7,887 nt of DNA, taken from Nitrospinota bacterium (lineage in GTDB: Bacteria > Nitrospinota > Nitrospinia > SZUA-224). The stretch is from assembly GCA_016212345.1 (NCBI GenBank), contig JACRGM010000213.1, forward strand, positions 1 through 7,887, written 5' to 3'. The notes below the pieces were generated by a model. The model saw only the letters and a program-made list of their open reading frames with translations. It did not search any database and was not told the origin of the DNA. Both the position numbers and the translations under genes were made by a program. Positions within the stretch are counted from its first letter, which is position 1, and every line of letters starts with the position of its first letter. This document shows positions 1-5,484 of this stretch, in pieces.

Positions 1-1
1 A

Positions 2-388
2 ATGATAGAATCTTGTACACTCTCTCCAATACCCCAAGATCACGCAGATGCCAGTTATGCCCCTAAATTGAAAAAGGAAGATGGGCTTATAGACTGGGGC
101 AAGGATGCCTGTGAGATATATAATCTTGTACGAGGGGTGATTCCATGGCCTGGTGCATATACATACTATGGAGAGGCAATATTAAAGATATGGAAGGTGG
201 TCCCAAAAGAAGGAAAGGAAAATGAGAAGGTAGGAGAGATCATGGATATAGATAATTATGGGATAGAGGTTACAGCGGGAAAGGGATCGGTTATTATCAA
301 GGAGATCCAACCAGAAGCTAAAAAAAGGATGAAGGCAGAAGAATATATCAGGGGATATAAGATTGAGGTGGGGAAAAGGTTCGCTTGA
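2..388 (+). CDS. fmt: Methionyl-tRNA formyltransferase, C-terminal part (5' end outside the window)
   Basis: Fmt transfers a formyl group from 10-formyl-tetrahydrofolate to Met-tRNA(fMet) in the cytoplasm, making the initiator tRNA for translation. The visible 128 residues match the end of the family. Near the start is LSPIPQDHADASYAPKL (residues 7-23), the usual linker after the catalytic domain. It is followed by KEDGLIDWGKDACEIYNLVR and the PWPGAYT segment (about 48-54), which open the C-terminal OB-fold-like tRNA-binding domain. The end, with IQPEAKKRMKAEEYIRGY, corresponds to the family's LQPAGKKxMxAxDxxxG region. The family is usually about 310 residues, so roughly 180 residues including the formyl-folate-binding domain lie upstream. 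The ATG at position 2 is an internal Met, not the start. The stop is TGA at 386-388. No gene on the + strand follows for 190 bases, so fmt probably ends its own operon here. Confidence 0.95.
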   Translation: MIESCTLSPIPQDHADASYAPKLKKEDGLIDWGKDACEIYNLVRGVIPWPGAYTYYGEAILKIWKVVPKEGKENEKVGEIMDIDNYGIEVTAGKGSVIIKEIQPEAKKRMKAEEYIRGYKIEVGKRFA

Positions 389-390
389 TA

Positions 391-469
391 TAGAGTGGGT
401 GGCATGGACAAACTTGTTTGTCCGTGCCTTTGTGGTTTTGTGATAGGGTGAGGGGCGATGTTCAGAGGA
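391..469. repeat. Tandem duplication, copy 1 (44 identical bases plus a diverged tail)
   Basis: Bases 391-434 are identical to 501-544. The similarity continues in the tail: 441-469 aligns with 545-571 at 22 of 27 positions once two bases (TA, 444-445) are skipped. Copy 1 also carries six extra bases (435-440). The period is 110 bases. The copy starts three bases after the fmt stop codon. The 5' half holds a strong inverted repeat (401-428). The tail ends in a purine-rich AGAGGA, as copy 2 does. Whether this is a dispersed genomic repeat or a local duplication cannot be told from this window. Confidence 0.9.
401..428 (+). terminator. 13-bp hairpin downstream of fmt, possible terminator or REP-like element
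   Basis: GGCATGGACAAAC (401-413) pairs with GTTTGTCCGTGCC (416-428) over 13 positions. Twelve are Watson-Crick pairs and one is a T-G wobble in the + strand transcript (a mismatch if read as DNA or on the other strand). The two central bases are TT, so in practice the innermost pairs would open. The hairpin is followed by TTTGTGGTTTTG, which is T-rich but interrupted. The position just after fmt fits an intrinsic terminator. The broken T-tract and the second copy 110 bases away fit a repeat element equally well. Confidence 0.5.
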
Positions 470-500
470 AGAGGAATACGAAGCCGACACATTCACATGG

Positions 501-571
501 TAGAGTGGGTGGCATGGACAAACTTGTTTGTCCGTGCCTTTGTGTGAGGGTGCAGGGCTATTTTTAGAGGA
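501..571. repeat. Tandem duplication, copy 2 (runs into the ribosome-binding site of the next gene)
   Basis: This is the second copy of the 391-469 unit: 501-544 is identical to 391-434, and 545-571 is the diverged tail. Its last bases, AGAGGA (566-571), form most of the Shine-Dalgarno sequence of the dehydrogenase gene that starts at 582. The region 389-578 as a whole has no convincing gene. I saw no clear -35/-10 promoter pair in it, although a promoter for the downstream genes would be expected here. Confidence 0.9.
511..538 (+). other. 13-bp hairpin, second copy, in the leader of the sugar-nucleotide genes
   Basis: The arms 511-523 and 526-538 are the same as in copy 1, including the single T-G wobble. 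This copy lies 43 bases before the start codon at 582. It would therefore sit in the 5' leader if transcription starts upstream of it. The following T-stretch (TTTGTG) is too short for a good intrinsic terminator. A structural role in the leader, or simple passenger status of a repeat, are both possible. Confidence 0.5.
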
Positions 572-572
572 G
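566..572 (+). promoter_or_regulatory. Ribosome-binding site of the first dehydrogenase gene
   Basis: AGAGGAG at 566-572 is a strong Shine-Dalgarno match. It lies 9 bases before ATG 582 and 6 bases before the in-frame TTG at 579. Either start is usable, and they differ by one residue. ATG 582 is preferred because it is the common codon at good spacing. Confidence 0.7.
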
Positions 573-581
573 ATTTAGTTG

Positions 582-1883
582 ATGAAGAGGCTTATTAAAA
601 GGTTCAAGGAGAGGAAAGCTACAGTCGGGGTAATAGGATTGGGATATGTTGGACTCCCATTAGCTATTGAATTTGGGAATGCAGGTTTCCATGTAATTGG
701 TATTGATACAGACGAAAAAAGGGTAAAGGATATACAGGATGGGAATAGTTACATCCCTGATGTTGATTCAGAATGGATTAAGAAACTTGTAGCAAGTGGT
801 AATCTGAATGTGGCTGTTGATTATTCACCTATAAAAGATGCTGACTCTGTAAGCATCTGTGTCCCTACCCCCTTGGGGAAGACAAAGGACCCTGATATCT
901 CCTATATCCTTAACGCTACTAAGAAGATTGCTGATTACCTGCACAAAGAGGAGTTGATAGTCCTTGAAAGTACTACATATCCTGGAACCACTGAGGAGAT
1001 AATACTACCAGAATTGGAGGCAAAGGGTTTAAAGGTTGGGGAGGATTTCTTCCTGGCATTCTCACCAGAGAGGATTGACCCTGGGAACAATATCTACAGG
1101 ATAAAAAACACCCCCAAGATAATTGGGGGTATAACTGAAAGATGTACAGAGGTAGCAAAGGTGTTATACTCTCAGGCAATAGATACAGTGATCCCTGTAT
1201 CAACTGCAAAGAGTGCAGAGATGATAAAGCTATTGGAAAATACCTTCCGTGCGGTAAATATAGCCCTTGTGAATGAGATAGCACTTATGTGTAACCGATT
1301 GGAGATCGATGTTTGGGAGGTTATTGAGGGGGCGTCAACAAAGCCATTTGGGTTTATGCCATTTCTGCCAGGCCCAGGACTCGGTGGACACTGTATCCCT
1401 ATAGATCCATACTACCTGGCATGGAAATTAAAGACCCTTAACTATAAGGCAAGATTCATTGAACTAGCTGGAGAGATCAATACAAGTATGCCCTTTCATG
1501 TTGTTTCAATAATCAGCGATGCCTTGAACGAACGAGGAAAGAGTATGAAAGGATCAAATATCTTGGTATTAGGTGTATCCTATAAAAAGGATATCGGGGA
1601 TATCAGAGAATCTCCAGCACTCGACATAATCAGACTACTTATTCAGAAAGGTGCTATAATATCCTACAATGATCCCTATGTGCCGATACTCTCGGATTAT
1701 AATGGTCTAAAGAATACCCAGATAGAAGAAGGGGTAGTAAGAGGAATGGATTTAATCCTTATCACAACTGATCATACTCTCTACGATTATGAATGGATTG
1801 TAGAAAAGGCGCAACTTGTTATAGATACCAGAAATGCAACAAAGGGTATAAAGGGAGGAAAGGAAAAGGTGATAAGGATTTAA
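582..1883 (+). CDS. wbpA: UDP-N-acetyl-D-glucosamine 6-dehydrogenase-like protein (WbpA/WecC group)
   Basis: This belongs to the UDP-glucose/GDP-mannose dehydrogenase family, which oxidises C6 of a UDP-sugar to a carboxylate in two NAD-dependent steps. Numbered from ATG 582 (433 residues), the NAD-binding Rossmann motif GLGYVGLP is at 19-26. STTYPGTT (130-137) and FSPERIDPGN (160-169) follow, then the central helix with K216 and N220. The catalytic Cys is C271 in GPGLGGHCIPIDPYYL. The SPERIDPGN and GGHCIPIDP forms are typical of enzymes acting on N-acetylated hexosamines (WbpA, TviB, WecC) rather than plain UDP-glucose. The likely product is therefore UDP-GlcNAc-uronate, although UDP-GalNAc or UDP-ManNAc cannot be excluded. 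No obvious residue is missing and the length is normal. It opens the gene array, 39 bases ahead of a second, distinct family member. Family assignment is near certain; substrate is an inference. Confidence 0.9.
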   Translation: MKRLIKRFKERKATVGVIGLGYVGLPLAIEFGNAGFHVIGIDTDEKRVKDIQDGNSYIPDVDSEWIKKLVASGNLNVAVDYSPIKDADSVSICVPTPLGKTKDPDISYILNATKKIADYLHKEELIVLESTTYPGTTEEIILPELEAKGLKVGEDFFLAFSPERIDPGNNIYRIKNTPKIIGGITERCTEVAKVLYSQAIDTVIPVSTAKSAEMIKLLENTFRAVNIALVNEIALMCNRLEIDVWEVIEGASTKPFGFMPFLPGPGLGGHCIPIDPYYLAWKLKTLNYKARFIELAGEINTSMPFHVVSIISDALNERGKSMKGSNILVLGVSYKKDIGDIRESPALDIIRLLIQKGAIISYNDPYVPILSDYNGLKNTQIEEGVVRGMDLILITTDHTLYDYEWIVEKAQLVIDTRNATKGIKGGKEKVIRI

Positions 1884-1909
1884 AAGAGGATAAAATATCA
1901 ATTATGTTT

Positions 1910-1917
1910 AGGGGGGG
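1910..1917 (+). promoter_or_regulatory. Ribosome-binding site containing a run of seven G
   Basis: AGGGGGGG (1910-1917) lies 5 bases before ATG 1923 and is the only Shine-Dalgarno-like stretch for the UDP-glucose dehydrogenase gene. The homopolymer run is unusual in this purine-rich but mixed sequence. The rest of the 39-base gap (1884-1909) is AT-rich and shows nothing else. Confidence 0.55.
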
Positions 1918-1922
1918 TATAA

Positions 1923-3215
1923 ATGAATATCTGTGTAATTGGTACAGGATATGTCGGTCTAGTTACAGGGGCAGTATTTGCCGATCTAGGGAATGATGTT
2001 ATCTGCGTTGATAATGACAAGGAGAAGATAGAATTACTGAATAAAGGTATCATGCCTATTTATGAACCTGGTTTAAAGGAGATAGTACAAAATAATGTTG
2101 AAGACCGAAGGCTAACATTTACAACAGATATTAATAAGGGGGTAAGGATATCAGAGATTATCTTCATCTGTGTAGGGACACCGGCCAAGAATAATGGCGA
2201 GACTGATATCTCTTACATAGAGGAGGCTGCAAAGGGGATTGGTAAGGCACTTAATGAATATAAGATTATAGTAAATAAAAGTACTGTCCCTATAGGTACA
2301 GGGGATTTTGTAAGGGAGATAATAGAGAAAAACAAAGAGAAAGATATCAATTTTGATGTGGTCTCTAATCCTGAATTTTTAAGGGAGGGATCAGCGATTC
2401 AGGATACCCTTGCCCCTGAGAGGATTGTGATTGGTGCCCCAACAAAAGAGGTTGCCATGAAGCTGTTAGAGCTTTATGCCACATTAGGGAGACCCATGTT
2501 AATTACAGATATATATAGTGCAGAGATGATAAAGTATGCATCAAATACATTCCTTGCAATGAAGATATCTTTTATCAATAAAATAGCTAATATATGCGAA
2601 TCTACTGGTGCCAATATATCTGATGTTACCAAAGGGATAGGTTACGATTCAAGGATAGGGAGCTCATTCCTTAATGCAGGACTCGGGTTTGGTGGCTCCT
2701 GTTTCCCCAAGGATATCAAGTCGTTCCTCCATACAGCAAAGAAGTTTGGACATGATTTTAATTTACTGAACTCTGTAATTGAGATTGATAATAATAGAGC
2801 CACCCATTTTATGAATATAATAAGAGAAAAGATAGGAGGATTCAAAGGGAAAACAATAGGGATACTAGGTTTATCCTTTAAACCAGATACTGATGATATG
2901 AGGGATGCTAAGTCTATTGAGATCATTAAGATGATGTTATCAGAGGGGGCCAAGATAAAGGCATACGACCCTGTAGCTATAGAGAATGCCAAGAAGATCA
3001 TACCAAATATAGAATATGCCAAGAACTCTTACAGTGCGGCCTATAAGGCTGATGCTATTGCTATTATTACTGAATGGAGAGAGTTTAAGCTCTTGAATAT
3101 GGAGAAGATAAAAAAGGAGATGAAGAGACCTGTAATATTCGATGGGAGGAATATATACGACCCAGAGAAGATGAGGAAGACGGGATTCGAATATTACAGT
3201 ATTGGAAGAAGATAA
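1923..3215 (+). CDS. ugd: UDP-glucose 6-dehydrogenase
   Basis: This enzyme oxidises UDP-glucose to UDP-glucuronate with two NAD, in the cytoplasm. The 430 residues cover the full family. The Rossmann motif GTGYVGL is at 7-13, with YEPGL (47-51) near the substrate site and KSTVPIGT (119-126). SNPEFLREGSAI (148-159) is the hallmark of the UDP-glucose type. EMIKYASNTF (201-210) carries the catalytic Lys K204 and N208, and the nucleophile C260 sits in GFGGSCFPKDI. The C-terminal nucleotide-binding domain includes GLSFKPDTDDMRDA (316-329) and DGRNIYDP (407-414). It is only distantly related to the preceding dehydrogenase and differs in these diagnostic motifs, so it is not a recent duplicate. The next gene, 6 bases on, encodes the enzyme that uses its product, which supports the substrate call. 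Confidence 0.95.
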   Translation: MNICVIGTGYVGLVTGAVFADLGNDVICVDNDKEKIELLNKGIMPIYEPGLKEIVQNNVEDRRLTFTTDINKGVRISEIIFICVGTPAKNNGETDISYIEEAAKGIGKALNEYKIIVNKSTVPIGTGDFVREIIEKNKEKDINFDVVSNPEFLREGSAIQDTLAPERIVIGAPTKEVAMKLLELYATLGRPMLITDIYSAEMIKYASNTFLAMKISFINKIANICESTGANISDVTKGIGYDSRIGSSFLNAGLGFGGSCFPKDIKSFLHTAKKFGHDFNLLNSVIEIDNNRATHFMNIIREKIGGFKGKTIGILGLSFKPDTDDMRDAKSIEIIKMMLSEGAKIKAYDPVAIENAKKIIPNIEYAKNSYSAAYKADAIAIITEWREFKLLNMEKIKKEMKRPVIFDGRNIYDPEKMRKTGFEYYSIGRR

Positions 3216-3221
3216 AATAAT

Positions 3222-4157
3222 ATGATAAAAACATTAATAATAGGAGGGGCAGGATTTATAGGTTCCCATATATGTGATTATCTCTTTAAAAAAGGACACG
3301 TGGTGTTTTGTATGGATAACCTCATCACAGGGGATATCTCTAATATCTCCCATATCCGTGATGATAGATTCCATTTTATTAAACATGATGTAACAAATTA
3401 TATATATATGGAAGGGAAGTTGGATTATATAATCCATTTCGCCTCTCCTGCAAGTCCAATAGACTACCTCCAATACCCTATTCAGACCCTAAAGGTTGGT
3501 TCTTTAGGCACTCATAAGGCATTAGGATTGGCAAAAGAAAAAAAGGCTACATTTCTCCTTGCCTCCACCTCAGAGATATATGGTGACCCTTTGGTACACC
3601 CACAGAAGGAGGATTACTGGGGAAATGTAAATCCTATAGGGCTAAGAGGGGTCTATGATGAGGCCAAGAGGTTTGCCGAGGCAATAACTATGGCTTATCA
3701 TCGTTATCATGGGATTGATACCAGGATAGCAAGGATCTTTAATACCTATGGTCCACGCATGAGGATTAAAGATGGGAGGGCAATACCTAACTTTATAACC
3801 CAGGCACTTAAAGGGGAGGATATTACAGTCTTTGGAGATGGCTATCAGACAAGGAGTTTCTGCTATATCTCAGACCTTGTAGAGGGGATATATAGGCTAT
3901 TGATATCAAATGAAGATTATCCTGTTAATCTTGGCAATCCTTTGGAGATGACCATACTTAAGATGGCTGAAAAGATAATAGATTTGACTAAAAGCAAAAG
4001 CAAGATTGTATTCAAACCCCTTCCTGAGGATGACCCTAAAGTAAGACAACCTGATATATCTAAGGCTAAAGAGGTACTCAGGTGGGAGCCAGAGGTTACA
4101 CTGGATGAGGGATTAGAAGAGACAATAAGATATTTCAAAAAGAAGATAAATGATTGA
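3222..4157 (+). CDS. uxs: UDP-glucuronate decarboxylase (UDP-xylose synthase)
   Basis: This is an extended short-chain dehydrogenase/reductase that converts UDP-glucuronate to UDP-xylose and CO2, with tightly bound NAD. The 311 residues begin with the cofactor loop GGAGFIGSH (8-16). HDVT (55-58) and ASPASPIDYLQYPIQT (74-89) are typical of the UXS group. STSEIYGDPLVHPQ (115-128) contains the Ser/Glu active-site pair. The catalytic Tyr and Lys are Y145 and K149 in YDEAKR. RIFNTYGPRM (171-180), GDGYQTRSFCYISDLVEG and NLGNP are also family hallmarks. The protein is short compared with eukaryotic UXS because it has no membrane anchor, as usual in bacteria. Its start is 6 bases after the ugd stop, with only a weak GGAAGAAG Shine-Dalgarno (3204-3211). 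Together with ugd it gives a complete UDP-glucose to UDP-xylose route. A UDP-glucuronate 4-epimerase is less likely given the UXS-specific motifs. Confidence 0.92.
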   Translation: MIKTLIIGGAGFIGSHICDYLFKKGHVVFCMDNLITGDISNISHIRDDRFHFIKHDVTNYIYMEGKLDYIIHFASPASPIDYLQYPIQTLKVGSLGTHKALGLAKEKKATFLLASTSEIYGDPLVHPQKEDYWGNVNPIGLRGVYDEAKRFAEAITMAYHRYHGIDTRIARIFNTYGPRMRIKDGRAIPNFITQALKGEDITVFGDGYQTRSFCYISDLVEGIYRLLISNEDYPVNLGNPLEMTILKMAEKIIDLTKSKSKIVFKPLPEDDPKVRQPDISKAKEVLRWEPEVTLDEGLEETIRYFKKKIND

Positions 4158-4860
4158 GAAGAGATACCCTGATACAATAAAACACTGGCCACAGGATGAA
4201 AGGCCGAGAGAAAGATTAATAAAATATGGTGCGGATGAACTCTCTGATGCCCAGCTCCTGGCAATAATCATAAGGACAGGTGTAAGCACAGATAAAAAGA
4301 GTGCCCTTGATCTGGCAAGAGAGCTTATCACTCGCTTTGGCAATTTCAGTAAGATGGATACCATCAGTATCGCAGAACTCTGTAATGTGAATGGAATTGG
4401 TAAGGCAAAGGCAGTCCAGATAAAGGCGGCCATGGAGATAGGGAAAAGGATGTTATCACAGAATGGGGATGCTATAATTAGAATCAGGACAAGTAAGGAT
4501 GTGGTAAATCACTATATCCCATTGATGCGCAATATCAAAAAAGAGATATTCAAGACAATCCTCTTAGATGGAAAGAATAAGATTATAAAGGATGTAACTA
4601 TATCTGAGGGTAGCCTTACATCGAGTATCGTCCATCCCAGAGAGGTCTTTAATCCAGCTATTAAAGAGTCAGCATCTGCTATAATCTTTATCCATAATCA
4701 CCCCAGTGGAGATCCAACCCCTAGCAAGGATGATATAGAGATAACCCACCGTCTCATCAAGGCCGGTGAAATAATCGGTATCAAGACACTAGATCATATA
4801 ATTATAGGAGATGGAAGATATTTTAGTTTTGTAGACAAAGAGATGATGGGGTCTTTGTAG
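4150..4860 (+). CDS. radC: RadC family protein (JAB/MPN metalloprotein)
   Basis: RadC is a widespread bacterial protein once linked to DNA repair; its true activity is not settled. The 236 residues have the normal two-part build. An N-terminal region with the DERPRERLIKYGADELSDAQLLAI signature (about 16-39) runs into a helix-hairpin-helix DNA-binding motif around NVNGIGKAKAVQIKAA (79-94). The C-terminal JAB domain contains EGSLTSSIVHPREVF (153-167) and the metal-binding HNHPSGDPTPSKDD (182-195), with H182, H184 and D195 as likely ligands. All key residues are present. Its ATG lies inside the end of the UXS gene (8-base overlap, ATGATTGA), so translation is probably coupled and it is likely co-transcribed. 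The stop codon TAG is immediately followed by a hairpin element. Confidence 0.95.
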   Translation: MIEKRYPDTIKHWPQDERPRERLIKYGADELSDAQLLAIIIRTGVSTDKKSALDLARELITRFGNFSKMDTISIAELCNVNGIGKAKAVQIKAAMEIGKRMLSQNGDAIIRIRTSKDVVNHYIPLMRNIKKEIFKTILLDGKNKIIKDVTISEGSLTSSIVHPREVFNPAIKESASAIIFIHNHPSGDPTPSKDDIEITHRLIKAGEIIGIKTLDHIIIGDGRYFSFVDKEMMGSL

Positions 4861-4864
4861 GGGC

Positions 4865-4890
4865 AGGGGCAACCCTCCGTGGTTGCCCTT
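4865..4890 (+). repeat. Hairpin element between radC and gmhA, REP-like or weak attenuator
   Basis: GGGCAACC (4867-4874) pairs perfectly with GGTTGCCC (4881-4888) around the loop CTCCGT. A G-T wobble and an A-T pair extend the stem to ten. It lies 4 bases after the radC stop and 9 bases before the gmhA start. It is followed by GTTTAAATT, a weak T-tract. From memory, GC-rich hairpins of the general form GTAGGGGC...GGTTGCCC are dispersed repeats in many bacterial genomes, but I cannot search for copies. Its place between two same-strand genes argues against a full terminator. Confidence 0.65.
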
Positions 4891-4899
4891 GTTTAAATT

Positions 4900-5484
4900 A
4901 TGAGTTATGAATTAATAAAGTCTGCATTAATAGAGAGCGCTAATATTAAAAGGACGATATCAGAAGAACTCTGTCATGAGATAGAATGTGGGATAAAGAT
5001 GATATCCAATGCACTTAAGAGAGGGAAGAAGATACTGCTCATGGGGAATGGAGGAAGTGCGGCGGATGCTCAACATTTAGCAGGGGAACTGATCGGGAGA
5101 TTCAAGGCAGAGAGAAAGGCGATCCCTGCTATTGCCCTCACTACTGATACCTCCATAATAACCGCTGTAGGTAATGACTATGGCTTTGATACCATCTTTG
5201 AAAGACAGATAGATGCCTTGACATGTAAAGGGGATGTGGTTATTGGGATCAGTACAAGTGGAAGATCGCCGAATATCATAAAGGGATTAAGATTGGCAAA
5301 GGAGTTAGGGGCAAAGACCATAGCCCTTTTAGGTAATGATGGTGGAGGCGTAAAAGAGATGGTTGACTTAGCTATAGTGATACCATCATACAATACCCCA
5401 AGGATTCAAGAGGCCCATATAACCATAGGACATATTATTTGTGAAGAGGTAGAGAAAGAGTTCCTTCTGTATCAAAAGATATGA
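4900..5484 (+). CDS. gmhA: Sedoheptulose 7-phosphate isomerase (phosphoheptose isomerase)
   Basis: GmhA converts D-sedoheptulose 7-phosphate to D-glycero-D-manno-heptose 7-phosphate, the first step toward ADP-heptose for the lipopolysaccharide core. The 194 residues are the normal length and form a single SIS domain. The phosphate-binding region GNGGSAADAQHLAGEL is at 49-64 and STSGRSPN at 118-125. The zinc-site pattern known in GmhA (His-x3-Glu, then Gln-x7-His) is present as H59/E63 and Q170/H178, which favours GmhA over the related DiaA. No Shine-Dalgarno is visible before ATG 4900: the upstream bases are the hairpin repeat and GTTTAAATT. An upstream in-frame GTG at 4879 is cut off by TAA, so ATG 4900 is the only reasonable start. 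It overlaps hldE by 4 bases (ATGA), which agrees with the shared pathway. Confidence 0.95.
   Translation: MSYELIKSALIESANIKRTISEELCHEIECGIKMISNALKRGKKILLMGNGGSAADAQHLAGELIGRFKAERKAIPAIALTTDTSIITAVGNDYGFDTIFERQIDALTCKGDVVIGISTSGRSPNIIKGLRLAKELGAKTIALLGNDGGGVKEMVDLAIVIPSYNTPRIQEAHITIGHIICEEVEKEFLLYQKI

Noticed and set aside
182..496. Minus-strand open frames over fmt and the repeat region (also 256-492)
   Set aside because: They are mirror frames of the fmt tail and repeat, with low-complexity translations and no ribosome-binding site or family match.
391..544. CRISPR-like array
   Set aside because: There are only two copies, with a self-complementary 44-base unit and similarity continuing into the would-be spacer, and no cas gene is near.
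389..578. Promoter for the sugar-nucleotide genes
   Set aside because: A promoter is expected, but TGGACA-like stretches inside the repeat have no suitably spaced TATAAT-like partner, so no site can be supported.
1110..1130. Perfect 8-bp hairpin (ACCCCCAA, loop GATAA, TTGGGGGT) inside the first dehydrogenase gene
   Set aside because: The bases encode NTPKIIGG, a normal conserved stretch of this enzyme family. No T-tract follows, so the hairpin is best explained by codon choice.
1793..1996. Small open frame across the junction of the two dehydrogenase genes
   Set aside because: It lies in another frame over the end of one certain gene and the start of another, and its translation is Cys/Arg-rich without any family character.
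582..3215. Recent tandem duplication of one sugar dehydrogenase gene
   Set aside because: The two proteins share only family-wide motifs. Their diagnostic segments differ (FSPERIDPGN and GGHCIPIDP versus SNPEFLREG and GGSCFPKD), so they are old, separate subfamilies.
4865..4899. Full intrinsic terminator separating radC from gmhA
   Set aside because: The T-tract is short and broken, and gmhA starts only 9 bases after the stem with no room for its own promoter downstream, so complete termination seems unlikely.
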